Counted from the stretch's first letter, positions 42,772 to 51,511 are shown. The stretch is DNA of 64,000 nucleotides from CAVTUU01 sp045804965 (GCA_045804965.1 JBJMMD010000004.1:79150-143149); one strand, 5' to 3'. Notes: a model not told the origin generated them from the letters alone. Made by a program: numbers and translations.

Positions 42772-43413
42772 GTGAGTTCTGATCCCTGCCCACAACGTCC
42801 TTTCCGATTAACCCAAACCGAAGTTGGTGGTCTGGATGCCAGTTTCGCTTTCGCGGGCGACGACGTCCGCACCGCCACGACCGTGGGCAGCACGACGACC
42901 ACGTTCCTGTGGGACCGCGAGGCGGGATTGCCGAAACTCGCGAGCGACGGAAGTTCCGGCTATCTCTGGGACGCGACCGGCGTCGCCGGGGAGATGACCA
43001 CGACCAACGCCGCCACGTACGCATTGAAGGATGGCATCGATTCCGTCCGCCTACAGACCGACGATGCAGGCGCGGTCGCTTCAACGAGAGTCAACGTTCC
43101 CGCCTTCGTAATTCACCCCAACGAGCCGCTGCTTCCACCCCTGACCAAATCCCGGCTCCGCCGCGGCTACCCGAACCTCCAGCGTTACACGATCCTGGAC
43201 CGCGGCGGTCACTTCCTCGCCCTCGAAAACGCCGACCGCCTGGTCGCCGAAATCCGCAACGCCTTCCGTCTGCTTCGGCTTGGCAAAGGTCTTGAGGATT
43301 ATGTGGAACAAGGAAACGGGCGAAAATGTCGGCAACATAATAACTGGCTATTGAAAGAGGAGCCTTCAACTTGGAGGAGCTTCATAGCACCAGGCATAGT
43401 GTTCAGCTTGTAG
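42772..43413 (+). pseudogene. chimera: RHS-repeat remnant joined to an epoxide-hydrolase tail
   Basis: One open frame carries two unrelated pieces. Residues about 22-105 are RHS/YD-repeat core (TTTTFLWDREAGLPKLASDG, SSGYLWDATGVAGEMTTTN, DGIDSVRLQTDDAGAV). From about 108 the sequence becomes VNVPAFVIHPNEPLLPP, then YPNLQRYTILDRGGHFLALE and NADRLVAEIRNAFRLLR, which is the C-terminal end of epoxide-hydrolase-type alpha/beta hydrolases including the catalytic His of RGGHF. Neither piece is complete and there is no ribosome site. The join is near 43090. The last 40 residues are junk of lower GC. Confidence 0.7.
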
Positions 43414-43832
43414 TGGTTAGCAACAAACTAACCGGCCACGAACTTGTGGCCGAAATCGGGGTTGAGCCTAATGAGAGCTGGACGAGTGGGGAGTTGATCA
43501 AGCCCGGTCTTTCCGAAGTCCGCAGTCGAACCAGTGGAGTCAGATTCGAATCCGGATTTCCCAATGACGCCCCCTTGACGGCACATATAGATGCAATTCT
43601 CGAGCGGGTGAGGCCTGTCACGGACGGGTTCAGAAAACTAGCCGCCGAATCAAGTTCTCTGGATCCCGACGACACGACGCCGGATCCTTGGATTCATTTT
43701 GGGGTAATTATTTTGGGCAGAACGGATGAGCAATCTGTGGAGCTTGATCGGCACCAAATGGCGGCGCTTGCCAGTCTCGGCTGCGACTTGGAAATACGCG
43801 TAATCTTCGACATTGAAGATGACAGCGAATAA
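43371..43832 (+). CDS. DUF4279-like protein, possible immunity protein
   Basis: 153 residues from TTG 43371, eight bases after AAAGAGGAG. The pattern VQLVVVSNKLTGHELVAEIG, then LTAHIDAILERVRPVTDGFR and WIHFGVIILGRTD followed by LASLGCDLEIRVIFD fits the DUF4279 family (two-layer alpha/beta, about 130-150 residues). The role of the family is not established; genes of this type sit near polymorphic toxins. Position just after an RHS remnant and the lower GC are what a toxin-tip/immunity end of an RHS locus would look like, with the toxin lost (inference). Confidence 0.6.
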   Translation: MEELHSTRHSVQLVVVSNKLTGHELVAEIGVEPNESWTSGELIKPGLSEVRSRTSGVRFESGFPNDAPLTAHIDAILERVRPVTDGFRKLAAESSSLDPDDTTPDPWIHFGVIILGRTDEQSVELDRHQMAALASLGCDLEIRVIFDIEDDSE

Positions 43833-44122
43833 GCCTGGGCAAGAGCCTTGCCGTCAATAGCCCGAGTGCAAAACCCCTATTGAAGGACTCGACTTCTCCA
43901 GCCGCGAGAAATGTGGAACTTGATCCCGTCGGAGAACCTGCCTGTCTCAAATCTCAAGCGAAGAGGCGTGATCTCAAACGAACGACTCACTCGAATGGCT
44001 CGCATGCCCACGTCCGACCGCCGCCACCTCTCACATCTGCGAAACCGGTCATACCTTATCGAGGGCGTACAGCCGTATGCCACTACGAATCTCGGTCCGC
44101 CACAATCGCGTTGTTCCAGGAC

Positions 44123-44662
44123 TCATGTGAAAAACACCGTTATCGGTAAAACCAAAATCCCGGCAAGGGCGGCCAGTGACGCGAGCACAGAGACCGCGAT
44201 GGAACGTAATAAGGAGAGTCCTAGAGCCTGTCGTACCGCCATGATGGTCGTTGGAATAGACCAGATCTCTGAGATCGCGAACATATACCCACCGAGAACC
44301 GGAACCGGTGAAAGTATCAAGAGCAAGTTCGGAGCATTGGAAAAGGCGAACGTCCGGAAAAAACCGGGTAACTTCGCCCGCGACGTTGCGGGATTCATCC
44401 AAAAGTGGGCGATCCCAAAGAGCGCGACCGCCAAGACAAAGAAGAACGCAAGATCGAATAGCAAATGTTTCACTCCGCGGTCGGGGTGATGGAGAAATCG
44501 AAGTACTTGGCCAAAGGAAGTTGGCAAGAGCAACACGAGCAACGCCTGTTTGTTTGCGGTTTGGTCGTCTCGAATGTCGTTGTAGACATCCGAATCGAGG
44601 AGCGCGCCGCCGATCAGGCGCTCGGAAAAAGAGTAATGGCGCAACGACGCGGCTTGCCCCAT
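44123..44662 (-). CDS. YIP1-family-like membrane protein B
   Basis: 179 residues from ATG 44662. The start RHYSFSERLIGGALLDSDVY aligns in order with paralogue A (FSHSFLRRVLGAALCRSTVY), and later LPGFFRTFAFSNAPNLLLIL and WSIPTTIMAVRQALGLSLLR match the corresponding A segments (VAVRQALGVSTGR). Five membrane segments. A and B are clear paralogues diverged well beyond recent duplication. The longer frame to 44782 lacks a site. The stretch between 43833 and 44122 contains nothing recognisable. Confidence 0.7.
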   Translation of the reverse strand: MGQAASLRHYSFSERLIGGALLDSDVYNDIRDDQTANKQALLVLLLPTSFGQVLRFLHHPDRGVKHLLFDLAFFFVLAVALFGIAHFWMNPATSRAKLPGFFRTFAFSNAPNLLLILSPVPVLGGYMFAISEIWSIPTTIMAVRQALGLSLLRSIAVSVLASLAALAGILVLPITVFFT

Positions 44663-44850
44663 CTCAGCCACTCCAAACACGTGTAGATCGCATGCGAAGA
44701 TCGTAGTCATCGTCCAGTTCGGACACGATTCCCCGTTCGTCCCACCCAAGCCGGTGCTACACTCCCAGGGTCCATGTGTCACGGCTGGTCCGGGGCTTGC
44801 GATCCGGGTTTCCCACCTGACTCAGATCATTTCGAGGAGTGCTTGGCGTA

Positions 44851-47800
44851 ATGTCCGTTTCTCTCGATGCGAAGCCGTTCCAGCAGCCGACCAAACCAAA
44901 ACCGGGTCGCGAGGACCGGCAACTGCGCGAGGAACGCGCGGCGCGGGAGACGGCGCGGGTGCTCAAAGCGGAGTTGACCGCCCGCATCGCCGGCGAAGTC
45001 CGCTTCGATCGCACCGCGCGGATGCTCTACTCCACCGACGCCTCCAATTACCAGATCGAGCCGGTCGGCGTCGTTATTCCCAAAACACTCGACGACGCCA
45101 CTGCCGCGGTCGAGATCGCGTCGAGTCACGGCGTGCCGATTCTGCCGCGTGGAGGCGGGTCGTCGCTGGCGGGGCAGGCGGTCGGCGCCGGGTTGGTGAT
45201 CGACTTTTCGAAGAACCTGGCCCGCATTCTGGAAATCAATGCCGAGGCGCAAACTGTCACCGTCGAACCAGGAATCAATCTCGACCTGCTCAATACGCGA
45301 CTCAAGGCCAACGGGCTCATGTTCGGCCCCGATCCCTCGTCCGGCAATCGCGCCACGGCGGGCGGGGTGATCGGCAACAACTCTACCGGCGCCCATTCGA
45401 TCCTCTACGGGATGACGAGCGACAACGTCACCGCCATGCGCATCGCCCTGGTCGAGGGCGGGGTCGTCGACCTCCGGGCGGGATCGGCCGCCGACCTCGC
45501 CGCGCTCGCCGCGCTCGATGATCCGCGCGGCCGCTTGCTCGCCGCGCTGCTCGCGTTCCGCGAGCGCAACAGTGAACTGATCGCCCGCGACTTTCCGCGC
45601 CACTGGCGGCGCGCGACCGGCTATTCGCTGAATGAGTTGTGCAAACCGGATAGCGAGTTCAATCCGGCCCGTCTCCTCGTCGCCTCCGAGGGCACGCTCG
45701 CGACCACGCTGAACGTAACCTTCAAGCTCGTGCCGACGCCGGCGATGACCGCACTCGTTCTGCTCCAGTTCGACGAGCTGGTCGCGGCGATGGCCGCGAC
45801 GCCGGCCATCCTCGACGTCGAGCCCTCGGCGATCGAGCTGATGGACCGGATGCTGATCAACCTCACCCGTTCGCAACCCGGCTACGCCAGTCAAATCGCC
45901 TTTATCCATGGCGATCCGGCCGCGGTCCTCGCGGTCGAGTTCTATGGCGAGAGTGAGCAGGAGCTAGAGCAGAAGTGCGATCGCCTTGAGCAGCAGCTCA
46001 AGCGCAAGGACATCCCCCTCAGCGCCGAACCGCAGCGGGTGCTCGACGCGAAGCGGCAGGCCGATGTGTGGTCGGTCCGCAAGGCGGGCCTCGGGCTCTT
46101 GATGAGCGTGCGCGGCGACGCCAAACCGATTCCGGTGATCGAGGATGTCTCGGTCCCGGTCGAGCACCTGGCGGAGTACGTGGCGGCGGTCGAGAAGATG
46201 GTCGCCGAGCACAACACCACCGCCGCCTACTACGCCCACGCCTCTGCTGGCTGCCTCCACATCCGCCCCTTGCTCAATCTCAAGGAGATCAAGGGCGTCA
46301 CCGCGATGAAGGAGATGGCGCACGCGGCGGCGGAGCTCGCCCACCGCTTCGGCGGGGTGATGAGCGGCGAGCATGGCGACGGATTGCAGCGCTCCGAGTT
46401 GAACGAGCTCATCTTCGGCCCCGAGCTCTATCAGGCGATGCGCGAGTTCAAAGCGATCTTCGACCCGCGGGGGTTGATGAATCCGGGGAAGAAAGTCGAC
46501 GCCCCGGCGATGACCGAGCATCTGCGCTACGGTCCGACCTATCACCCGGTCGAGATCAAAACCCATCTCGATTTCAGCCGTGAGGGCGGCTTCCTCGGCG
46601 CGGTTGAGATGTGCAACGGGGCGGCTGTTTGCCGGAAGCTGAAAGCGGGGACGATGTGCCCCAGCTACATGGCGACCAAAGACGAGCAGGACACCACCCG
46701 CGGCCGGGCAAACGCCCTCCGCAACGCCCTCGCCGGCCGCACCTTCACCCGCGAGGACTTCACCTCGCAAGCGACGTACGACGTGCTCGATCTTTGCCTC
46801 TCCTGCAAGGCGTGTAAAACCGAATGTCCGTCGAGTGTCGACATGGCGAAGATCAAGACCGAGTTTCTGGCCCAGTATCATGACGCGCATGGCACGCCTA
46901 TCCGTTCCCGCGTCTTCGGCCACATCCATCTGTTATCGAAGCTGGCGTCGCCATTCGCGCTCTTCGCCAATATCGGCATGCGCACCGGCATGGCACGACC
47001 GGCCAAGCGCGCGCTCGGGGTTCACCCCGAGCGAAAGCTGCCGCCCTTCGCCCGCTCTTCGTTTGTGCCGCGCTGGCGCAAGCATGTGCGCAGTCGATTG
47101 GGAAGTCCACCGAGCCGGGGCAAGGTCGTCTATTTCCACGACACGTTCACCACCTACAACTACCCGCGCATCGGGTTAGCGGCGGTGTGCTTGCTTGAAG
47201 CCGCTGGCTTTCACGTCATCGTCGAAGAGCGACGCGCCTGCTGCGGCCGGCCGATGCTCTCGAAGGGTCTCGTCGGCGACGCACGCAAGGTCGCGCGCAG
47301 GAATCTGGCGGTGCTTGCGCCGTATGCGCACGCCGGCATCCCGATCGTCGGCACTGAGCCGAGCTGTATCCTCACCTTGCGCGACGAATATGCCGATCTC
47401 CTCCCGGGCAACCCCGACGCGGCCGTCATCGCCACCCAGGTCTTCATGATCGACGAGTTCCTGGCCAAGCTGGCCGCGGCGAACGATCTCGGTATCACCT
47501 GGCGCGACGAGCAAGGTCCGGAGGTGCTCTTCCATGGTCACTGTCATCAAAAGGCGCTGATCGGCGTCGGTCCGTCGATGGCGATCTTGAAGGCAGCCGG
47601 CTGCAAAGCGACCGAGAGCGGCGCGGGGTGCTGCGGGATGGCGGGCTCATTCGGCTACGAGACGGAGCACTACGACGTTTCCCGCAAGATCGGCGAGGAT
47701 CGCCTCTTCCCGGCGGTGAACCAGGCGGAAAAGGGGACCGTGATTGCGGTCGCCGGCGTTTCCTGCCGCCAGCAGATCGAGCATTTCACCGGCCGCCGCA

Positions 47801-47946
47801 CGCGCCACATCGCCGAGGTGCTCGCGACCCGGATCAGCCCGGATCATGTGTACCAGGTGAAACGTACGGCTGACGTTGCGCCTGGTCTGGTTCCCGAACC
47901 AGAGGCGACCGTCCATGCCGAGCAAACCACCGAAGGCGCGGCGTAG
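44851..47946 (+). CDS. FAD-linked glycolate/D-lactate dehydrogenase fused to an Fe-S (GlpC-like) module
   Basis: 1031 residues from ATG 44851; GTG 44839 is possible but abuts the GAGGAG. N-terminal FAD-binding type 4 domain (PILPRGGGSSLAGQAVGAGL, LMFGPDPSSGNRATAGG), a FAD-oxidase C domain to about 560 with SAGCLHIRPLLNL and MSGEHGDGLQRSELN, then Fe-S ligands: MCNGAAVCRKLKAGTMCPSY and CLSCKACKTECP (Cys649, 652, 655, 659), and two CCG domains (CCGRPMLSKG; GHCHQKAL and GCCGMAGSFGYE). Such fusions oxidise D-2-hydroxy acids and pass electrons to quinone. A weak extended -10 (TGCTACACT) lies at 44755-44763. Confidence 0.92.
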   Translation: MSVSLDAKPFQQPTKPKPGREDRQLREERAARETARVLKAELTARIAGEVRFDRTARMLYSTDASNYQIEPVGVVIPKTLDDATAAVEIASSHGVPILPRGGGSSLAGQAVGAGLVIDFSKNLARILEINAEAQTVTVEPGINLDLLNTRLKANGLMFGPDPSSGNRATAGGVIGNNSTGAHSILYGMTSDNVTAMRIALVEGGVVDLRAGSAADLAALAALDDPRGRLLAALLAFRERNSELIARDFPRHWRRATGYSLNELCKPDSEFNPARLLVASEGTLATTLNVTFKLVPTPAMTALVLLQFDELVAAMAATPAILDVEPSAIELMDRMLINLTRSQPGYASQIAFIHGDPAAVLAVEFYGESEQELEQKCDRLEQQLKRKDIPLSAEPQRVLDAKRQADVWSVRKAGLGLLMSVRGDAKPIPVIEDVSVPVEHLAEYVAAVEKMVAEHNTTAAYYAHASAGCLHIRPLLNLKEIKGVTAMKEMAHAAAELAHRFGGVMSGEHGDGLQRSELNELIFGPELYQAMREFKAIFDPRGLMNPGKKVDAPAMTEHLRYGPTYHPVEIKTHLDFSREGGFLGAVEMCNGAAVCRKLKAGTMCPSYMATKDEQDTTRGRANALRNALAGRTFTREDFTSQATYDVLDLCLSCKACKTECPSSVDMAKIKTEFLAQYHDAHGTPIRSRVFGHIHLLSKLASPFALFANIGMRTGMARPAKRALGVHPERKLPPFARSSFVPRWRKHVRSRLGSPPSRGKVVYFHDTFTTYNYPRIGLAAVCLLEAAGFHVIVEERRACCGRPMLSKGLVGDARKVARRNLAVLAPYAHAGIPIVGTEPSCILTLRDEYADLLPGNPDAAVIATQVFMIDEFLAKLAAANDLGITWRDEQGPEVLFHGHCHQKALIGVGPSMAILKAAGCKATESGAGCCGMAGSFGYETEHYDVSRKIGEDRLFPAVNQAEKGTVIAVAGVSCRQQIEHFTGRRTRHIAEVLATRISPDHVYQVKRTADVAPGLVPEPEATVHAEQTTEGAA

Positions 47947-48068
47947 CGCTCGCCCACCCGTCATGCCGCGCCGCCACATCCTCACTCCGAGCCGCCCGCT
48001 CGCCATGCCGAGCGCGCCTCCGCCCCGTCATGCCGAGCCCCACCCGATAGTCAGTCCGAGCGGCCCCA

Positions 48069-48161
48069 CCGTCATTCCGAGCTTGTCGAGGAATCCGGCT
48101 CGTTCAAAGGAGATGCTTCGGACACGACAAATTCGTCGGCTTCGGGCAGAATGACGGGGTG
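48069..48161 (+). repeat. dispersed inverted-repeat element, copy 3
   Basis: CCGTCATTCCGAGCTTGTCG with GAGGAATC follows a series of partial copies of CGTCATGCCGAGC from about 47958, and an opposing half ending CTTCGGGCAGAATGACGG. With the preceding partial units it fills most of the 412-base gap between the dehydrogenase and the first PAP2 gene. No gene is seen in the gap. Confidence 0.7.
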
Positions 48162-48358
48162 GAGGCGCGCAGAATGACCGCGGAGGGAGAGTCAACATGA
48201 CGAAGGAGACTTTGCGCCGAAGAGCGTGAACTCAAGTTTTTCGCATTTCGTAGGTGAGGGCGCCGATGGCTCGGCACGTGCATAGGCAGCTTTTGCCTGG
48301 CCGGCCAAGCGCCTCGCCCGGTCTTATCGAAGCGCCGATGGTCCATGAGGAGTGAGGG

Positions 48359-49192
48359 GTGGGAGTAGAGACGACAACCGCGGAGTTGCCGCTGCACGCC
48401 GAGGATCTTGCTTCGCCGGTGTTGCGAGAGCGCACCCGGGCCCGCTGGGTGGGGGATTTCCTCTTCGCCGCCGTGGCGAACGTCATTGTCTTTAATATCC
48501 TGTTCCAGCTCTACAAGATGGTCCGGCGAAGCTTCATTCAGCGCGGCGAGCGGATCGGGTTCGAGCATGCCCAGCAGATCATCAACCTCGAAAAGCGAGT
48601 GCATCTCTATAAGGAGCTCGACCTGCAACGATGGGTGCTGTCGCTCGATAGCAGCGCGATGACCTTCCTGAGCTACGTCTACTCGGCGTTCATGTGGATC
48701 TTCTTTGCCTGCTGTGTGGTTGCGATCGCTTTTAGACCACGTGTCTTTCCGCGCTATCGCCGCGTCTTCATCCTCTCGATGCTGATTGCCCTGCCCTGGT
48801 ATGCGATCTATCCGCTCGCCCCGCCCCGATTCATGACCGGTGAAGGTTTCATCGATGCGGCCGCCATCTATGGACCGAACGACATCACGAAGACCCCGCT
48901 CATCCAAGCGAATCAATATGCCGCGATGCCGAGCATGCACGTCGGGTGGACCACAATCGGCGCGTTCATGCTGGCGATGGCGCTGCCGTGGTACAAGATC
49001 GGCTGGATCATCGGCACCCTGCTGGTCGCCTTAATGTGTACGACCGTCATGGCGACCGGGAACCACTGGTGGCTCGATTTCGTCGGCGGCTGGATCGTGA
49101 TCGCCCTCGCCTTCACCTTCGCCCGCATCCTCCCCGAGTGGGTCGACATTCCGTGGCTGCCGCCGCGGACAAGATGGGCCAGCACGGGGTGA
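48359..49192 (+). CDS. PAP2-superfamily membrane enzyme A (Aur1/Ipt1-like)
   Basis: 277 residues from GTG 48359, behind GAGGAGTGAGG. Six membrane helices with the PAP2_3 signature: YPLAPPRFMTGEGFIDA near 150, MPSMHVGWTTIG (His194) and TGNHWWLDFVGGW (His236). PAP2 enzymes of this branch transfer or hydrolyse phosphate headgroups on the outer side of the membrane (inositol-phosphoceramide-synthase-like). A long pre-domain segment (MVRRSFIQRGERIGFEHAQQ) is shared with the next gene. The substrate is unknown; phosphatidate or polyprenyl phosphate are candidates. Confidence 0.87.
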   Translation: MGVETTTAELPLHAEDLASPVLRERTRARWVGDFLFAAVANVIVFNILFQLYKMVRRSFIQRGERIGFEHAQQIINLEKRVHLYKELDLQRWVLSLDSSAMTFLSYVYSAFMWIFFACCVVAIAFRPRVFPRYRRVFILSMLIALPWYAIYPLAPPRFMTGEGFIDAAAIYGPNDITKTPLIQANQYAAMPSMHVGWTTIGAFMLAMALPWYKIGWIIGTLLVALMCTTVMATGNHWWLDFVGGWIVIALAFTFARILPEWVDIPWLPPRTRWASTG

Positions 49193-49300
49193 CGAAACTC
49201 CCGGCGTGTTCCTCGCAAAGCGGAAACGGGTCAATTGGCTTGTCTGGATTCATCCGTGATGCGAACCTTCCCCATGATCGATGTGTAAGCGAGGTGATAC

Positions 49301-50146
49301 GTGGGGGCCGATGCCTCAAGCGTGGCCGTCGGGCCGCATCCCTGGGAAGATCAACAGGATCAAGCGCGGACAGCCGGTCGGCTCCGGCGATTGATCCTTT
49401 TTGTTCTCGTCGCCTTCCTGAACATCGCGACGTTCATGGTTTGTTTCCAGCTCTACAAGATTGTCCGCCGAACCTACATCCAGCGGGGGCAACGGGTCGG
49501 CTACCACCATGCTGACCAAATCATCCACCTGGAAAAGAAGCTACACCTGTTCTTCGAGATACGGTTGCAACACTGGCTGCTGGACCGACCCGACACCGTG
49601 ATCATGCTTGTCAACCGGTGGTACAGCTTCTTCATGTGGTCCTTTTTTATCTGCTGCATCGTCGCGATGGCGCGAGCGCCAGAGCAGTATCGCCGTCTCC
49701 GCCGTGTATTCCTACTGACCATGGTGATCGCCCTACCTTGGTACGCGATCTATCCCCTCGCGCCGCCTCGATTCATAACTGGCGAGGGGTTCATCGACAC
49801 TGCGTTGGTCTACGGTCCGCATTACCTCTCCGGCAAAGGCATGATCACGGCGAATAGATACGCCGCCATGCCCAGCATGCACGTCGGCTGGACAACAATT
49901 GGCGCCTGCATGCTTGCTGTCTCGTTTAGGCGGAGGTGGATTGGGATCCCGCTTGGCGCGACGCTCCTGACCGCGATGTGTTTGACCGTGATGGTCACCG
50001 GTAACCATTGGTTCCTTGACCTCATCGGCGGCTGGCTCATCGTTCTCGCCGCCTTCGGTGTCGAACGCCTCCTCCCCGAGCGCATTGAGTTCCCTTGGTT
50101 CCGGCAGCGTGAGAAGCAAAAGATGGGAACTCCTGCCCAGGGCTGA
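49301..50146 (+). CDS. PAP2-superfamily membrane enzyme B
   Basis: 281 residues from GTG 49301, behind CGAGGTGAT. A close paralogue of A in tandem, with the same landmarks: QLYKIVRRTYIQRGQRVGYH, LPWYAIYPLAPPRFITGEGF, MPSMHVGWTTIG and TGNHWFLDLIGGW. Catalytic His residues conserved. Divergence is greatest in the N-terminus and the last loop. The 108 bases between the two genes have no terminator, so they are probably one transcript. Confidence 0.87.
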   Translation: MGADASSVAVGPHPWEDQQDQARTAGRLRRLILFVLVAFLNIATFMVCFQLYKIVRRTYIQRGQRVGYHHADQIIHLEKKLHLFFEIRLQHWLLDRPDTVIMLVNRWYSFFMWSFFICCIVAMARAPEQYRRLRRVFLLTMVIALPWYAIYPLAPPRFITGEGFIDTALVYGPHYLSGKGMITANRYAAMPSMHVGWTTIGACMLAVSFRRRWIGIPLGATLLTAMCLTVMVTGNHWFLDLIGGWLIVLAAFGVERLLPERIEFPWFRQREKQKMGTPAQG

Positions 50147-50840
50147 AGGCCCGGGCTACGACAAGACGAAGCCCTTCCAGGGCTGACGACACGACCACGA
50201 TCTCAATGGTTTTCGGATTGTAGAGGCGTGTGGCGTACGCCCGCCTAGTGACCAGGGCGATTGGCCATGGCGAACCTGGTTCGAATGTGATTTAGGGCGC
50301 GCAAGCCGTTCGCCCCTTCAAAGCCGGTGCGGGTCGCCGCTCCAGTCGGTTGAAACCGACTTGCATCCTTGAGCAGGGAAGGGTCTTTTCCATTCCCGGG
50401 TGAAGATTAATCCCGGCTTGAGACGAAATAGCACCAACAGCCTGTAGAACATCGATGTGTATCCGCGCACCATCCGAGTGCTGGATGCCGCCGGCTTTGC
50501 GCTGGCGACGGTGCTCGTGCTGGCTGCCATTGATCTCGAAAGCATTTGAAGTCATTGCTCGGGATTTCCGCATCAAAAATGAGGCCTGCCGGGTTAATTC
50601 TCTCGTCAATTGTTATGTACTTTCTTCATTGCGCGAACGAAAACCTCTACATCCTTCGTATTTCCTTCACACCATCACCTATTGACGTACTGTCAACCTC
50701 GTGATACTTATAGATGCAGGCGCAACGCGACCGCGCGGTCCGTGCGCCGTTTGATTGGACGTCAACCTCATATGCCGGGTCACCGGCTGGACTGACGAAA
50801 TGAACGCGATCTTCACTGCAACGGGAAAGGAGGCGTGACG
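50147..50840. other. 700-base gap with a palindrome and direct repeats upstream of the small ORF
   Basis: No gene is seen. An AT-richer part from 50570 carries TTGAC-GTACT-GTCAA at 50683-50697, a perfect 5-bp inverted repeat whose left half also reads TTGACG with TACTTA 17 bases on (weak promoter). The word GTCAACCTC occurs at 50693-50701 and again at 50762-50770, 69 bases apart. These could be operator sites for the small-ORF unit at 50841. Confidence 0.4.
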
Positions 50841-50939
50841 ATGTTCGTGCTCACTTACGATCCGAGTCTATGTGCAATTCGACATTACATCGTCATCGTT
50901 CCGCCCGGGGAGATTGCGATACCTGTGCCCGACGCATAA
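50841..50939 (+). CDS. 32-residue small protein
   Basis: ATG 50841 follows a perfect AAAGGAGG (50826-50833) at a 7-base spacing, the best ribosome site in the window. The product starts MFVLTYDPSLCAIRHYIVIV and ends in PPGEIAIPVPDA: a short beta-like hydrophobic stretch with one cysteine, no signal peptide. A textbook terminator starts 32 bases after the stop. The combination of isolated promoter-like palindrome, strong translation signal and terminator argues for a dedicated, possibly abundant, small transcript. Function unknown. Confidence 0.55.
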   Translation: MFVLTYDPSLCAIRHYIVIVPPGEIAIPVPDA

Positions 50940-50970
50940 GCGTCCGCATCACGGCAAAGGTTCGTTAGTC

Positions 50971-51004
50971 ACCCGGGTCGACCACCGACCCGGGTTCTTT
51001 TTTT
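50971..51004 (+). terminator. intrinsic terminator
   Basis: Stem ACCCGGGTCG, loop ACCAC, stem CGACCCGGGT, then TCTTTTTTT. This is the only classical stem plus long T-run terminator in the window; it ends the 50841 small-ORF transcript. A second, longer self-complementary block (GCGGGGCGCCCCGC at 51027-51040) follows. Confidence 0.85.
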
Positions 51005-51138
51005 CCCGGATCACTTCTCGATTGAGGCGGGGCGCCCCGCTCAGGTCATCGTCTAACCGCGAGTGCTTTCTTCGTCGCTTGGCCGGCGACGCCGCAGGCA
51101 CACATGTAATCGGATGAAAGGGGGCACCGGATCACACG

Positions 51139-51294
51139 ATGGACTTGCAACTCATGGAAACCGCCGGCCTCACCCCCGGCACCCGGAACAGCGTCGAAGA
51201 CGGTGTTCGCCACCAAGTAGAGACCGGCCGCGAGACGGCCGAACTGATGGAAGGACAGACCGGAAATGAATGTGCTGAACTCGATCCACGTTGA
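51139..51294 (+). CDS. small hypothetical protein A (51 residues)
   Basis: A 51-codon frame from ATG 51139 (MDLQLMETAGLTPGTRNSVE ...), hydrophilic and helical. AAAGGGGG lies a little far upstream (about 14 bases). It ends 29 bases inside the next small gene, suggesting coupling. Unknown family. Confidence 0.4.
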   Translation: MDLQLMETAGLTPGTRNSVEDGVRHQVETGRETAELMEGQTGNECAELDPR

Positions 51295-51511
51295 TCAGAT
51301 GGTTCGCGTCATCCGCGAGGAACAGGAGCGCGAAAACGCGCGCCGCGAACAGCTCGCGAATCTGGAGCTGGAAGGCATCGTCGCAAAGTCGCGCCGTGTC
51401 ATAGGCGCGTCGTTCATCGGCGCGGGCAAGCTGATCCAGGGTCAGCGGGAGGTCGAAATCGATCTCGATTTCGGTCCGACCCCTGACATTCCTCTGAACC
51501 TCGCGCGCTAA
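51266..51511 (+). CDS. small hypothetical protein B (81 residues)
   Basis: 81 residues from ATG 51266, behind GGAAGGACAG. A strongly charged helix (DQMVRVIREEQERENARREQ) is followed by KSRRVIGASFIGAGKLIQGQ and an acidic end. It lacks membrane or signal features. The helical charged start followed by a short hydrophobic patch suggests a small DNA- or protein-binding helper. The gene is coupled to the preceding one. Confidence 0.5.
   Translation: MNVLNSIHVDQMVRVIREEQERENARREQLANLELEGIVAKSRRVIGASFIGAGKLIQGQREVEIDLDFGPTPDIPLNLAR

Noticed and set aside
43877..44083. Minus-strand 68-codon frame rich in Arg
   Set aside because: No ribosome site, no motif, and composition typical of non-coding high-GC sequence.
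44995..45521. Alternative plus-strand frame (Arg/Gly-rich) within the dehydrogenase gene
   Set aside because: It is a +1 shadow of the FAD-binding domain, which is intact in its own frame.
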